A stretch of DNA of 64,000 nt from Alcaligenaceae bacterium. Lineage in GTDB: Bacteria > Pseudomonadota > Gammaproteobacteria > Burkholderiales > Burkholderiaceae_B. The DNA is taken from the NCBI GenBank assembly GCA_013416435.1, contig JACCEN010000014.1, positions 62,001 to 126,000 on the forward strand, in the 5' to 3' direction. Below the pieces are notes generated by a model. The model ran no database searches. It was not told the origin of the DNA and saw nothing but the letters and a program-made list of their open reading frames with translations. Every line of letters starts with the position of its first letter. Within the stretch, counting starts at the first letter, position 1. Shown here in pieces: positions 1 to 8,960 of this stretch. The translations under genes and the position numbers were made by a program.

Positions 1-626
1 CCGGCCTCCTTGAGCAGCCTGGCCATGAACAGCGCGGCGCTGGGGTCGCGCTCGCTGGGCTTCAGGATGAAGGTGTTGCCGGCAGCGATGGCGACAGGGA
101 ACATCCAGCAGGGAACCATGCAGGGGAAGTTGAAGGGCGTGATGCCGGCCACCACGCCCAGGGGCTGGCGCATGGTCCAGTTATCGATGCCGTTGGATAC
201 CTGTTCGGTGAAATCGCCCTTGAGCAATTGAGGAATGCCGCAGGCGAATTCAATGATGTCGATGCCCCGGGCCACTTCCCCTTGCGCATCCGTGAAGACC
301 TTGCCGTGCTCGGCCGTGATCATGGCGGCGAGCTCGTCGGTGTGCTGGTTCATGAGACCGAGAAAACGGTTCAGGATGCGCGAACGCCGCAGCGGGGGCG
401 TATCGGCCCAAGCCGGCGCCGCCGCCTTGGCCGCGGCTACGGCGGTATTGACGTCTTCGACGGTGGACAGCACCACGTGGCGGGAGACCTCGCCGGTGGA
501 CGGATTGTACACGGCCTGCTTGCGCTGGCTGCCGCTTTCAGCCACTTGGCCGTTGATGAAGTTGACCACGTCGCCGCTGTCGACGTAGGCGGGCTGCGAA
601 CTGAGCACGCTGGCCGAGTCTTTCAT
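1..626 (-). CDS. mmsA: CoA-acylating methylmalonate-semialdehyde dehydrogenase (5' part, runs off the window)
   Basis: The minus strand reads about 208 residues from an ATG at 626 without a stop to the window edge. The start [12 protein letters not shown] is followed by FINGQ, the PSTGEV segment and [20 protein letters not shown], the pattern of CoA-dependent aldehyde dehydrogenases. The family oxidises (methyl)malonate semialdehyde to propionyl-CoA or acetyl-CoA in valine, inositol and beta-alanine catabolism. The catalytic cysteine region lies off the edge. An AAGGAG ribosome site sits at 633-638, seven bases before the start. It is divergent from a LysR gene that probably controls it. Other aldehyde dehydrogenases share the fold, but the CMVPCW segment favours MmsA. 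Confidence 0.9.
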   Translation of the reverse strand, partial: MKDSASVLSSQPAYVDSGDVVNFINGQVAESGSQRKQAVYNPSTGEVSRHVVLSTVEDVNTAVAAAKAAAPAWADTPPLRRSRILNRFLGLMNQHTDELAAMITAEHGKVFTDAQGEVARGIDIIEFACGIPQLLKGDFTEQVSNGIDNWTMRQPLGVVAGITPFNFPCMVPCWMFPVAIAAGNTFILKPSERDPSAALFMARLLKEA

Positions 627-701
627 TGCTATCTCCTTGATATGCTGGATGGAATGCAAAAAAGTATAGGCGTCTCCGGCCTCCATCACAAGAACGTATT
701 T

Positions 702-735
702 ATTGATTCATTGTTTAAAATACTGAACAATCAAT
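702..735. promoter_or_regulatory. inverted repeat in the mmsA / LysR divergent promoter
   Basis: In the 127-bp space between the divergent starts, ATTGTT (710-715) and AACAAT (726-731) form an inverted repeat, extended outward by imperfect ATTGATTC / CAATCAAT. LysR proteins usually bind such dyads near their own promoter, so this is a plausible operator. The surrounding sequence is AT-rich and probably also holds the LysR promoter. The assignment rests on position and symmetry only. Confidence 0.35.
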
Positions 736-753
736 CCAGGATGGGAGCACGGC

Positions 754-1686
754 ATGAACGAATACAAGAAAGAAATGATGTGGTCGCACATCTACTGGCT
801 GAGCATGCTCGGCGGCGCGGGCAGCTATACGGCGGCCGCCAAGCGCCTGGGCGTCAGCAAGGGGGCCGTGAGCCAGCGCATCGCCGAACTCGAGCAGGCG
901 TCGGGCATCGCCCTTGTGCAGCGCACGACCCGCAGCGTGCGGCTGACCGACGCCGGGCAGGCCCTGGTTGACAGTACCCGTCACGCCTATGCCTCCATCG
1001 AGCAAGGCTTCGACAGCATACGCGACCTTGCGCAGGTGCCCCGCGGCGCGGTGCGGGTCACGGCGCCGGTGGCGCTGGGGCGTCAGAAGATCGTCCCGTT
1101 GATCGGGCAGTTTCTTGAGGAGTGTCCCGAAGTCCGGATCGAAATCGAGCTCTCGGACCATGTCAGCTCGCTGGCTCAGGAAGGCTTCGACCTGGCCATA
1201 CGGCACACCAGCACCGTGCCCGAAACGCATGTCGCATGGCTGCTGCGCCCTTCCGAGACCTTGCTGGTGGCGACACCCGCATACTTGGCAAGGCATGGCA
1301 AGCCGCGCAAGCCCGAGGATCTCTCTCGGCACAACTGCCTGTACTACCTGCGTTCCGCGGCGTCACCGGCCTGGAGTTTCGCGCCGCTGCGCCGCAAGGG
1401 AGACCGGCAAAGCGTTGCCATCAAGGGAAACTTCTGTGCCAACAACAGCGAAGCACTGCGCGAAGTCGTCATGGCGAACCAGGGCATCGCGCTCTTGCCC
1501 GACTTCAGCGCCGGCGAAGACCTGCAGGCCGGCCGCCTGGTGCAGCTCCTGCCGCAATGGAAGCCGGTGGGCGTGTTTGGCGACGCCATCTATGCGATAC
1601 GACCGTATAGCGCCTATGTACCCAGGGCGGTGACGGCCTTCGTGCAATACCTGAAGGCCAAGGGTCAGACCCCGAATGGGGTCTGA
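754..1686 (+). CDS. LysR-family transcriptional regulator
   Basis: A 310-residue protein with an N-terminal winged helix-turn-helix (GGAGSYTAAAKRLGVSKGAV, residues about 18-40) and a periplasmic-binding-like effector domain from about residue 95. It resembles the subgroup typified by DsdC/GcvA-like and aromatic regulators; the inducer cannot be told from sequence. It is divergent from mmsA and likely regulates it. The last residues (GQTPNGV) and the TGA stop are encoded inside the first copy of the chromosomal palindromic repeat at 1662-1689, so the native C-terminus probably ended near YLKAK. Confidence 0.88.
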   Translation: MNEYKKEMMWSHIYWLSMLGGAGSYTAAAKRLGVSKGAVSQRIAELEQASGIALVQRTTRSVRLTDAGQALVDSTRHAYASIEQGFDSIRDLAQVPRGAVRVTAPVALGRQKIVPLIGQFLEECPEVRIEIELSDHVSSLAQEGFDLAIRHTSTVPETHVAWLLRPSETLLVATPAYLARHGKPRKPEDLSRHNCLYYLRSAASPAWSFAPLRRKGDRQSVAIKGNFCANNSEALREVVMANQGIALLPDFSAGEDLQAGRLVQLLPQWKPVGVFGDAIYAIRPYSAYVPRAVTAFVQYLKAKGQTPNGV

Positions 1687-1802
1687 CCCTGCAGCGTCGG
1701 CTGAGGGCGTTGATCGGGGGTCAGACCCCATTCGGGGTCTGACCCCGCTGCATCGGCTGGGGGCGTTGATTGGGGGTCAGACCCCTTACGGGGTCTGACC
1801 CC
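1662..1802. repeat. palindromic repeat cluster, three copies
   Basis: Three copies, at 1662-1689, 1717-1746 and 1773-1802. Each consists of GGGGTCAGACCCC and GGGGTCTGACCCC around a 4-base centre, making a near-perfect 30-bp palindrome whose halves are themselves nearly self-complementary. The spacers between copies are also similar (GGCTGAGGGCGTTGAT and GGCTGGGGGCGTTGAT), so the block is an imperfect tandem duplication of a unit of about 56 bp. It lies between the convergent ends of the LysR and SDR genes and could act as a two-way terminator. Confidence 0.95.
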
Positions 1803-1810
1803 TCAGCCCT

Positions 1811-2584
1811 TCAAAAAGTCACTGAAAAGCCGCCGTCGACAACGAGGATATGCCCATTCACGTAAGAAGCCGACGGCGACGCCAGGAACACCGCGGCACC
1901 GGCGATTTCGTCGGGACGCGCCCACCGGCCGAGCGGATTGCGGCCGACCACCACCGGCCCCTTGACCGGATCCGCCGCCAGGGCGGCATTGGTCTCTGTG
2001 GCGAATGTACCCGGGGCGATGCCATTGCTGGTGATGCCCTGCCCGCCATACTCCACCGCCAGCGCACGCACCAGCCCTGCAAGGCCCTGCTTGGCGACGG
2101 GATAGATCGCGTCGCCGGCCCGGGCCAGTTCGCCCGCGATCGAGGTAAGCGTAAGAATGCGCCCCGCCCTGCCCGCCGCCACCATGGCCTGGGCGGCCAG
2201 GCGCGACAACTCGACCGCTGCGATCAAGTCGATGTTGATCAGCTGCACGACATCGTCGAGCGTTGCCTCGGACATCGGCTTGCGGATACGGATGCCGACA
2301 TTGTTCACGAGAATGTCGGGCACGCCCGTGCTCTGGCACAACCGAGCGTAGCGTTGCTCCAGCCCACGGACGTCGGCCAGATCGTGGACGAACGCCTCTG
2401 CCTGTCCGCCTTCGCCCCTGAGCATGGCAACGACCTCGGCCGCGCGTTCGGCATGGCGGCTGTTGATGATGACCCGCGCGCCCGATGCCGCATAGGCACG
2501 CGCGATCACCAGGCCCAGCCCTTGCGTGGAACCCGTGATCAGCGCGGTCTTGTCTTCAAGGGAAAAATCAGGAGTCTTGAGCAT
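1811..2584 (-). CDS. short-chain dehydrogenase/reductase (gluconate 5-dehydrogenase-like)
   Basis: A 257-residue classical SDR. The NAD(P) site is TGSTQGLG (residues 18-25), the structural motif is NNVG in place of the usual NNAG, and the catalytic residues are Ser148, Tyr161 and Lys165 (YPVAK). The C-terminal NGHILVVDGGFSVTF is typical. The family interconverts secondary alcohols and ketones, here perhaps a sugar acid or hydroxy acid given the glycerate kinase and hydroxyacid dehydrogenase upstream on the same strand. It starts 15 bp after glycerate kinase ends, so they are probably co-transcribed. The exact substrate cannot be read from sequence. Confidence 0.88.
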   Translation of the reverse strand: MLKTPDFSLEDKTALITGSTQGLGLVIARAYAASGARVIINSRHAERAAEVVAMLRGEGGQAEAFVHDLADVRGLEQRYARLCQSTGVPDILVNNVGIRIRKPMSEATLDDVVQLINIDLIAAVELSRLAAQAMVAAGRAGRILTLTSIAGELARAGDAIYPVAKQGLAGLVRALAVEYGGQGITSNGIAPGTFATETNAALAADPVKGPVVVGRNPLGRWARPDEIAGAAVFLASPSASYVNGHILVVDGGFSVTF

Positions 2585-2599
2585 GGAAACCCCGCCGCC

Positions 2600-3757
2600 T
2601 CAGTGGGAAGCCTGATCCGGACGGCCGGCGCGCCCCGCCAGCCATGCACGCATGCAGTCGCCCGCCCTCTGACGCAGGAAGGGCCCGGCATTCCTGCATG
2701 CTTCGTCCAGGGTCACGGGCCCGGGGGCAATGCTGAAAGCCGCTGTGATGCCCACCCTATAGAGTTGCTCGTATCCGTCGCCCAGCGATCCGGCCAGCGC
2801 GAAGACGGGTATGTTCTCTTTCTTGGCGTAGCGGGCGACGCCTGCGGGCGTCTTGCCCAGCAAAGTCTGGGCGTCCATGCGGCCTTCCCCGGTAAACACC
2901 AGCTCCGCACCCTTTAGCGCCGCCTCAAGGCCCGACAGCTCGGCCACCAGCTCAACACCGGGCCGGAAGCTCGCGGAAAAGCATGCCTTGACGGCAAAGC
3001 CCAGCCCCCCGGCGGCACCCATGCCCGGCGTATCGCGCTCGTCGCGGCCGAAGTGATGCGCGCAGACATCGGCAAAGCGCGCAATGGCGGCATCCAGCGT
3101 TGCGACGTCTTGCGGGCTCGCGCCTTTTTGCGGCCCGAAGATCGCGGAGGCGCCGCGCGGTCCGCACAAAGGATTGTCCACGTCGACGGCCAGCTCGAAT
3201 ACCACCTCTTGCAAGCGGGGATCGACATGCCGCAAGCAAAGGCGGTCCAGCGAGGCGAGCGCCGCGCCACCGGGCGGAAGCTCATTGCCTTGGGCATCGA
3301 GCAGCCGGACGCCCAGGGCCTGCAGCAGGCCGGCTCCGGCATCGTTGGTCGCACTGCCGCCCAGGCCGATGACGATATGACGCGCGCCGCCGTCAAGTGC
3401 ATTGGAGATCAACTGGCCGACGCCGTAGGTGCCGGCGTGGAGCGGCTTGCGCTCCGCAGGGGAGATTTGCTCCAGGCCCGCGGCGGATGCCATCTCGATG
3501 AAGGCCTTGCCCTGGCCCAGCCACGCCCAGCTCGCCTGCGTCGGCTCGCCGTTGGCGTTTCGAACCTTGAGTTCTCGCCGTTCGCCGCCCGTCGCCGCCA
3601 GCACTGCTTCGAGCGAACCTTCGCCGCCGTCCGCCATGGGCACGCACACGACATCCGCGCGGGGCGCAGCATCGCGCACGCCGTCGGCAATGGCCGCGGC
3701 AACCCCTGTGGCACTAAGGCTTTCCTTGAATGAGTCCGGAGCTATCACAACTCGCAT
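2600..3757 (-). CDS. glxK: glycerate 2-kinase (GlxK/GarK class)
   Basis: A 385-residue protein starting MRVVIAPDSFKESL, the hallmark N-terminus of class I glycerate kinases, with MADGGEGS at about residues 46-53, GLGGSATNDAGAG near residue 125 and FTGEGRMDAQT in the C-terminal half. It phosphorylates D-glycerate to 2-phosphoglycerate, feeding the glyoxylate/glycerate route into glycolysis. I chose the ATG at 3757; a TTG nine bases upstream is possible but less likely. The hydroxyacid dehydrogenase upstream on the same strand could supply glycerate from hydroxypyruvate or tartronate semialdehyde. Confidence 0.93.
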   Translation of the reverse strand: MRVVIAPDSFKESLSATGVAAAIADGVRDAAPRADVVCVPMADGGEGSLEAVLAATGGERRELKVRNANGEPTQASWAWLGQGKAFIEMASAAGLEQISPAERKPLHAGTYGVGQLISNALDGGARHIVIGLGGSATNDAGAGLLQALGVRLLDAQGNELPPGGAALASLDRLCLRHVDPRLQEVVFELAVDVDNPLCGPRGASAIFGPQKGASPQDVATLDAAIARFADVCAHHFGRDERDTPGMGAAGGLGFAVKACFSASFRPGVELVAELSGLEAALKGAELVFTGEGRMDAQTLLGKTPAGVARYAKKENIPVFALAGSLGDGYEQLYRVGITAAFSIAPGPVTLDEACRNAGPFLRQRAGDCMRAWLAGRAGRPDQASH

Positions 3758-3821
3758 GAATGGCAACCTGATATGAAAAAAGAGGATATCGACGAGACTG
3801 AGGAATGGTCGACGCGGAGGC

Positions 3822-3907
3822 GGGGTCAGGCCCCGTACGGGGCCTGACCCCTGCTAGGGCCTGTTAATGCCGGACGCGGGGTCAGACCCCGTATGGGGTC
3901 TGACCCC
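3822..3907. repeat. palindromic repeat, two copies plus a 14-bp second repeat
   Basis: One copy is a co-varied version (GGGGTCAGGCCCC / GGGGCCTGACCCC, 3822-3851) in which both arms changed together and pairing was kept. The other is standard (3878-3907). Between them CTAGGGCCTGTTAA (3854-3867) recurs exactly at 19181-19194. The second palindrome and the 14-mer encode the last residues and stop of the hydroxyacid dehydrogenase. Confidence 0.93.
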
Positions 3908-4876
3908 AGGCTTGACGACGTTGCGCGGTTCTCCGGCCTGGAAAGCATCGATGTTGTCGATCAGTTGATCCGCCAACCCCTGGATGGCTTCCTGGCTTGC
4001 CCACGCGACATGCGGCGTCAGGATGAAATTGGGCAGATCGAGAAGCTGCATCAGAGGGTGGTCGGCAGGCGGCGGCTCGGGCGTTGCAACGTCGAACCCC
4101 GCTCCGCCCAATACGCCCGCACGCATGGCACGGACCAGGGCCTCGTCATTGACCAGCCCGCCGCGCGCGGTGTTGATCAACAGCGGCTTGCGCGTCATGA
4201 GCCGGAATTCCGCGTCACCGATCAGATCGCGCGTCTGGGCATTCAGCGGGCAATGCAAGGTGATGACGTCGCTTTCCGCGAGCAATTGCTCGAAGGGTGT
4301 GTACAAGCTGCCCTGACGCTCCGCACCCTTGCGTCCCGCGAACAATACCCGCATGCCCAGCGCCCTGCCGATGGCCGCGACCGACTGCCCAAGCACGCCT
4401 TCGCCGATGATGCCGAGCGTGGAACCGGCAAGGTCCTTGATGGGATAGTCGAAATAACAGAACTGCTGCGCCTCTTGCCACCGGCCCGCCTTGACCGACT
4501 CGCGGTAGGCGACGATGCTGCGCCGCAACGCAAAAATAAGGGCAAAAGTATGCTCGGGCACCGTGTTGACGGCGTAGCGACGTATGTTGGACACCACCAC
4601 GCCCTTGCGTTCGCAGGCTTCCAGATCCACGTTGTCGGTGCCGGTCGCCGCCACGGCAACCATCTTCAGCCGCTGGGCCTGTTCGATGGCTTCCCGCCCG
4701 ACAGGCACCTTGTTGACGATGACGATGTCGGCCTCTGCAATGCGCTCGGCCACTTCCTCGGGACGGGTACGCGCGTATACCTTGAGTTCGTGCGGAAACG
4801 AGGGGTTGCGCAAGACCGTTTCCGGCGAAATGGTATCGCGATCGAGGAAGACGACTTGCAGTACTTGCGCGGCCAT
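3854..4876 (-). CDS. D-2-hydroxyacid dehydrogenase (hydroxypyruvate/glycerate dehydrogenase-like)
   Basis: A 340-residue NAD(P)-dependent D-isomer dehydrogenase. It has the Rossmann motif GIIGEGVLG, the INTARGG segment with the catalytic Arg, the acidic residue in ATPEPP and the catalytic His in TPHVAW. I start it at the ATG at 4876, preceded by AGAAGG (4883-4888); the longer frame to 4945 is not needed. It probably reduces hydroxypyruvate or a related 2-oxo acid, consistent with glycerate kinase downstream. Residues after NVVKP (GVRPHTGSDPASGINRP) are encoded by the palindromic repeat and the 14-mer, so the original C-terminus was shorter. It is divergent from the S9 peptidase. Confidence 0.9.
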   Translation of the reverse strand: MAAQVLQVVFLDRDTISPETVLRNPSFPHELKVYARTRPEEVAERIAEADIVIVNKVPVGREAIEQAQRLKMVAVAATGTDNVDLEACERKGVVVSNIRRYAVNTVPEHTFALIFALRRSIVAYRESVKAGRWQEAQQFCYFDYPIKDLAGSTLGIIGEGVLGQSVAAIGRALGMRVLFAGRKGAERQGSLYTPFEQLLAESDVITLHCPLNAQTRDLIGDAEFRLMTRKPLLINTARGGLVNDEALVRAMRAGVLGGAGFDVATPEPPPADHPLMQLLDLPNFILTPHVAWASQEAIQGLADQLIDNIDAFQAGEPRNVVKPGVRPHTGSDPASGINRP

Positions 4877-4969
4877 ATGCTTTTCCTTCTGAGGTCCGGT
4901 TGGGGGAAGAATCAAATCCGATATAGTAATGGGATTGCCGAGCACACAGGTTATACAGGATTACATTGC

Positions 4970-6817
4970 ATGCAGCCAGAAAAATTCCCGGTCCAGGACT
5001 TCTTCCGCAATCCCGATCGCGGCTTCTTTCGCCTATCCGACGACGGAGCATTGCTGGGTTATATGGAACCGGCGGCCATCGACGGCCGGCCGGCCCGCAT
5101 GAACGTATTCGTCCAGCCCCTTGACGGCAGCGCACCCGTGGGCGAGCCCCGGCGCCTCACCGCCGAAGTCGACCGCGACATCGCCCAATACTTCTGGAAA
5201 GGCTCGGACACCGTCATCTACGAAAAGGACTTCAACGGCGACGAAAACTTCCATGTGCTGGCCGTCGACGCCGCCAGCGGCAAGATCACCGATCTCACTC
5301 CCTTCCCTGGCGTACGGGCCGACATTCAGGACGATCTGCCGGACGACCCCGACCATCTGCTGATCAGCCATAACGGGCGCAATCCCGAGATCTTCGACGT
5401 TTATCGCGCCAATATCCGCAGCGGCGAACTGACGCTCGTCGCGGAAAATCCGGGCAATATCGTGGGATGGCAGACCGATCACCAGGGGCGGGTAAGGATC
5501 GGAATCGCCAGCGACGGCCTGCACACCAAGCTGCTGTATCGCGAGGACGAGTCGGACGACTTCCGCCCGCTGATCAGCACCGATTTCCGCACTGTCGTCA
5601 GCCCCCAGTTCTTTACTTTCGACGATCAGTGCCTGTACGCGCTGAGCAACCGCAACCGGGACTGCCTGGCGCTGGTCGTCATCGATCCGAAGAACCCGGA
5701 AGACGAACAACTCGTCTACGAAGTGGCCGACCATGACCTGGACGCAGCGGGATACTCCAGGTTGCGGCAGGTCCTGACCGTCGTGGCCTACCAGACCGAC
5801 AAGCCCAAATACCATTTCTTCGACGAGCTCAGCGCACAGCGACATGCGCAAGTTTCAGAAAAGCTGCCGGGCTACGAGATCGCCTTCCAAAGCAGTACGC
5901 GCGACGAGAACAAGTTCATCGTGGCGGCTTACAATGACCGCAGCCCGGGCAGCCGCTATCTGTACGATGCGGTACGCGACACGCTGGACAAACTGGCCGA
6001 CATCAATCCCTATCTTCCTGAGGACGCGATGGCACCGGTACGGCCCATCCAGTACGTTTCGCGAGACGGCTTGACCATACGCGGATACCTCACGCTTCCC
6101 TTGGGCAAACCCGCCACCGGCCTGCCCTGCATCGTCAATCCGCACGGCGGCCCATGGGCGCGCGACAGCTGGGGATTCAATCCCGAGGCGCAGTTTCTCG
6201 CCAATCGGGGATACTGCGTGCTGCAGATGAACTTTCGCGGATCCACGGGCTACGGCCGGAAATTCTGGGAGGCCGGCTTCGGCCAATGGGGCCTGCGCAT
6301 GCAGGACGACATCACCGACGGCGTCCAATGGCTGATCGAAGAGGGCATCGCCGATCCCGACCGCATTGCGATCTACGGAGGCAGCTACGGCGGATACGCC
6401 ACGCTGGCGGGCATCACTTATACCCCCGACCTGTACGCCGCCGCGGTCGACTACGTTGGCGTATCGAACCTGCTTACCTTCATGAACACCATTCCGCCGT
6501 ACTGGAAGCCCATGCTGGTCAAGATGCACAGCATGGTGGGCGACCCCGACACCGACCGCGCGCGCCTCGAGGCCACCTCGCCCGCCCTGAACGCCGACCG
6601 CATCAAGACTCCGCTGTTCATTGCCCAAGGCGCGCACGATCCCAGGGTCAATAAGGACGAAAGCGATCAAATGGTGAAAGCGCTGCGCGACCGCGGCGTC
6701 GAGGTCGAATACATGGTCAAGGACAACGAAGGCCACGGTTTTCACAACGATGAAAACAAATTCGAGTTTTATGAGCGCATGGAGCGCTTTTTGGCAAAGC
6801 ATCTACCACAAGCCTGA
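4970..6817 (+). CDS. S9-family (prolyl oligopeptidase-like) serine peptidase
   Basis: A 615-residue protein with an N-terminal beta-propeller-like region (about residues 1-350) and a C-terminal alpha/beta hydrolase domain. The nucleophile is Ser472 in GGSYGGYA, with Asp557 in GAHDPRVN and His589 in EGHGF. This is the acylaminoacyl-peptidase/DPP branch of family S9, which trims short peptides. I see no signal peptide, so it is probably cytoplasmic. The frame is open much further upstream, but that stretch is antisense to the hydroxyacid dehydrogenase; the ATG at 4970 matches family length. GST follows 12 bp downstream, so the two may be co-transcribed. Confidence 0.92.
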   Translation: MQPEKFPVQDFFRNPDRGFFRLSDDGALLGYMEPAAIDGRPARMNVFVQPLDGSAPVGEPRRLTAEVDRDIAQYFWKGSDTVIYEKDFNGDENFHVLAVDAASGKITDLTPFPGVRADIQDDLPDDPDHLLISHNGRNPEIFDVYRANIRSGELTLVAENPGNIVGWQTDHQGRVRIGIASDGLHTKLLYREDESDDFRPLISTDFRTVVSPQFFTFDDQCLYALSNRNRDCLALVVIDPKNPEDEQLVYEVADHDLDAAGYSRLRQVLTVVAYQTDKPKYHFFDELSAQRHAQVSEKLPGYEIAFQSSTRDENKFIVAAYNDRSPGSRYLYDAVRDTLDKLADINPYLPEDAMAPVRPIQYVSRDGLTIRGYLTLPLGKPATGLPCIVNPHGGPWARDSWGFNPEAQFLANRGYCVLQMNFRGSTGYGRKFWEAGFGQWGLRMQDDITDGVQWLIEEGIADPDRIAIYGGSYGGYATLAGITYTPDLYAAAVDYVGVSNLLTFMNTIPPYWKPMLVKMHSMVGDPDTDRARLEATSPALNADRIKTPLFIAQGAHDPRVNKDESDQMVKALRDRGVEVEYMVKDNEGHGFHNDENKFEFYERMERFLAKHLPQA

Positions 6818-6829
6818 TGGAGAAAACAC

Positions 6830-7438
6830 ATGATGAAGCTGTATTACCTTCCCGGCGCCTGCCCCCTGGCAACGCATATCGCCCTGAATTGGGCGAACAT
6901 ACCCTATGAGCTGCAAGCCGTCAGCCGTGAGGAAATCAAGCAACCGGCATTTCTTGCCATGAATCCCATGGGCGCCGTACCCGTGCTGGTGGATGGCGAC
7001 CTGACGCTCACTCAAAGCGCAGCCATTCTGGAATACGTGGCGGAAACCCGTCCCGAGGCCGGCCTGCTGCCCGACACGGCTCAGGGCCGGGCCGAAGTCC
7101 GCCGCTGGCTGGGCCTGGTCAACGCCGACATCCACCGCACGTTCGGGAACCTGTTCGGAGTTGCCGGCCTAGTCAGCACGCCGGAAGGGCAACGGGAACT
7201 GGCCGAGAAAACCGCAGCAAAGCTGCGCAGCATCTTCACCATCGTCGACCGCCAACTGGAAGGCAAGGAATGGGTTGCGGGCGCCCGTTCGATTGTCGAT
7301 CCCTATTTGTATACCGTCATGCGCTGGGCCAAGGCGAAGGACGTGGACCTCAGCGGACTGAAGAACCTGGAAGCGTTTTATGCCCGCATGGAAGCCGACC
7401 CGGCCGTGCAGAAGTCGCTGAAGGAACAAGGCCTGTAG
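6830..7438 (+). CDS. glutathione S-transferase family protein
   Basis: A 202-residue protein with a thioredoxin-like N-terminal domain (MKLYYLPGACPLATHIAL, then MNPMGAVPVL with the cis-Pro loop and QSAAILEYVAE for glutathione gamma-Glu binding) and an all-helical C-terminal domain. The beta-class signature PGACPLA suggests cytosolic bacterial GST. It may conjugate or reduce xenobiotics or peroxides; the substrate is unknown. AGAAAACAC lies ahead of the start. A single palindromic repeat separates its end from convergent livF. Confidence 0.9.
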   Translation: MMKLYYLPGACPLATHIALNWANIPYELQAVSREEIKQPAFLAMNPMGAVPVLVDGDLTLTQSAAILEYVAETRPEAGLLPDTAQGRAEVRRWLGLVNADIHRTFGNLFGVAGLVSTPEGQRELAEKTAAKLRSIFTIVDRQLEGKEWVAGARSIVDPYLYTVMRWAKAKDVDLSGLKNLEAFYARMEADPAVQKSLKEQGL

Positions 7439-7445
7439 TCAACAG

Positions 7446-7475
7446 GGGGTCAGACCCCGTACGGGGTCTGACCCC
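7446..7475. repeat. palindromic repeat, single copy
   Basis: A perfect 30-bp palindrome of the chromosomal family with a GTAC centre. It fills the 50-bp gap between the convergent GST and livF stops and could terminate both transcripts. Confidence 0.95.
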
Positions 7476-7488
7476 TTCAAGCCATCCC

Positions 7489-8190
7489 TCAAGCGCCCAG
7501 ATAAGCCTTGCGCACCTGGTCGTTCACCAGCAGGTTGGCGCCCGTGTCCGCCAGCACGACCTTGCCGGTTTCCAGGACGTAGCCGCGGTCTGCGACCTGC
7601 AAGGCCTTGTTGGCGTTCTGCTCCACCAGGAACACGGTGACGCCTTCCTCGCGGATGGTCCGGATGATGTCGAAGATCTGGGCGATGATCAGCGGCGCGA
7701 GACCCAGCGTGGGTTCATCCAGCAGCAGCAGCTGCGGCCGCGTCATGAGCGCCCGCCCGATGGCCAGCATCTGCTGCTCGCCGCCGGACATCGTGCCCGC
7801 GCGCTGGTTCGCCCTTTCCTTCAGGCGCGGGAACAGTTCGTAGACATGTTGCAGGCCTTCGTCGATCTCGCGCGAGTTGAGGAAGAACCCGCCCATCTTG
7901 AGGTTCTCCGACACGGTGAGGTCGGGAAATACCCGCCTGCCCTCCGGCGAGATTGCGATGCCGCGCCGCATGATGGTGTGCGTGTCGCAGCGTGTGATGT
8001 CCTCGCCCAGGAAAGTGATGGTTCCGCTGCTCGCCCGCGGCGAGCCGCAGACCGTCATGAGCAGCGTGGTCTTGCCCGCGCCGTTCGCCCCGATCAGGGT
8101 GACGATTTCGCCTTGGTTGACCTCTACCGAAACATCGTCGAGCGCCTGGATTGCGCCATAGTACGTGTGTACGTTCTGAAGCTTCAGCAC
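7489..8190 (-). CDS. livF: branched-chain amino acid ABC transporter ATPase LivF
   Basis: A 233-residue ABC ATPase with Walker A GANGAGKTT (residues about 34-42), signature MSGGEQQMLAIGRALM, Walker B LLLLDEPTLGLAP and H-loop FLVEQN. Length and the TYYGAIQALDDVSVEV start are those of LivF. It works with LivG on the inner face of the LivHM channel to power uptake of branched-chain amino acids or related compounds. It is the last gene of livK-livH-livM-livG-livF, two bases after livG. Confidence 0.95.
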   Translation of the reverse strand: MLKLQNVHTYYGAIQALDDVSVEVNQGEIVTLIGANGAGKTTLLMTVCGSPRASSGTITFLGEDITRCDTHTIMRRGIAISPEGRRVFPDLTVSENLKMGGFFLNSREIDEGLQHVYELFPRLKERANQRAGTMSGGEQQMLAIGRALMTRPQLLLLDEPTLGLAPLIIAQIFDIIRTIREEGVTVFLVEQNANKALQVADRGYVLETGKVVLADTGANLLVNDQVRKAYLGA

Positions 8191-8192
8191 TT

Positions 8193-8960
8193 TTATTCCT
8201 CTCCCAGATAGGCTTTGATGACACGAGGGTCGGAACGTACGTCGGCGGGCAGGCCCGTCGTGATGGGCTTGCCGTGCTCCATGACCAGGATGCGATCGGA
8301 CACGCCCATGACGAGGCTCATGTCATGCTCGATCAGCAATACCGCAACGCCGAACTCCTTGCGCAATTGATCGATCAATTGCTGCAGGTCGCGCTTTTCC
8401 TGAGGGTTGAGGCCGGCGGCCGGTTCGTCCAGCATCAGCAGGCGCGGACGGGTGATCATGCAACGCGCGATTTCCAGGCGGCGCTGGTGCCCATAGGCAA
8501 GGTTGCCGGCCTCGCGGTTGGCGAACTGGCGGATGCCCATGAAATCGAGCCATTCGGCCGCGCTCTTGAGCGCATCCTGTTCCGACTTGCGGTAGGACGG
8601 CACCTTGAACAGGCCCTTGATCAAGCTGGTTTCGATATGCGTGTGCTGGGCGACCAGCAGGTTTTCGAGCACGGTCAGGTTCTTGAACAGGCGTACGTTC
8701 TGGAACGTGCGGACCAACCCATGCTGCGCCACCTTATGGCTGGGCATGCCGTCGATCTGCTTGCCGTCCATCAGGATGCTGCCGGTCGTGGGCTTGTAGA
8801 AGCCGCCGACGCAGTTGAACACCGTGGTTTTCCCGGCTCCGTTGGGGCCGATGATGGCGAAGACTTCGTCTTTCTTGACTTCGAATTCCACTTGGTCCAC
8901 GGCCAGCAGCCCGCCGAACCTCATGGTGAGGCCCGACACCTTCAATAATGTTTCGCTCAT
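8193..8960 (-). CDS. livG: branched-chain amino acid ABC transporter ATPase LivG
   Basis: A 255-residue ABC ATPase with Walker [10 protein letters not shown], the [13 protein letters not shown]-loop stretch, [12 protein letters not shown] in the signature position (YGHQRR replaces the canonical LSGGQ core, as usual in LivG), Walker [14 protein letters not shown] and IEHDM. The ATG at 8958-8960 overlaps the livM stop as ATGA, implying translational coupling. It pairs with LivF. Confidence 0.95.
   Translation of the reverse strand: MSETLLKVSGLTMRFGGLLAVDQVEFEVKKDEVFAIIGPNGAGKTTVFNCVGGFYKPTTGSILMDGKQIDGMPSHKVAQHGLVRTFQNVRLFKNLTVLENLLVAQHTHIETSLIKGLFKVPSYRKSEQDALKSAAEWLDFMGIRQFANREAGNLAYGHQRRLEIARCMITRPRLLMLDEPAAGLNPQEKRDLQQLIDQLRKEFGVAVLLIEHDMSLVMGVSDRILVMEHGKPITTGLPADVRSDPRVIKAYLGEE

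Noticed and set aside
3893-4969. Long upstream extension of the S9 peptidase reading frame
   Set aside because: This stretch is antisense to the hydroxyacid dehydrogenase, which has clear family motifs. The peptidase family length matches the ATG at 4970.
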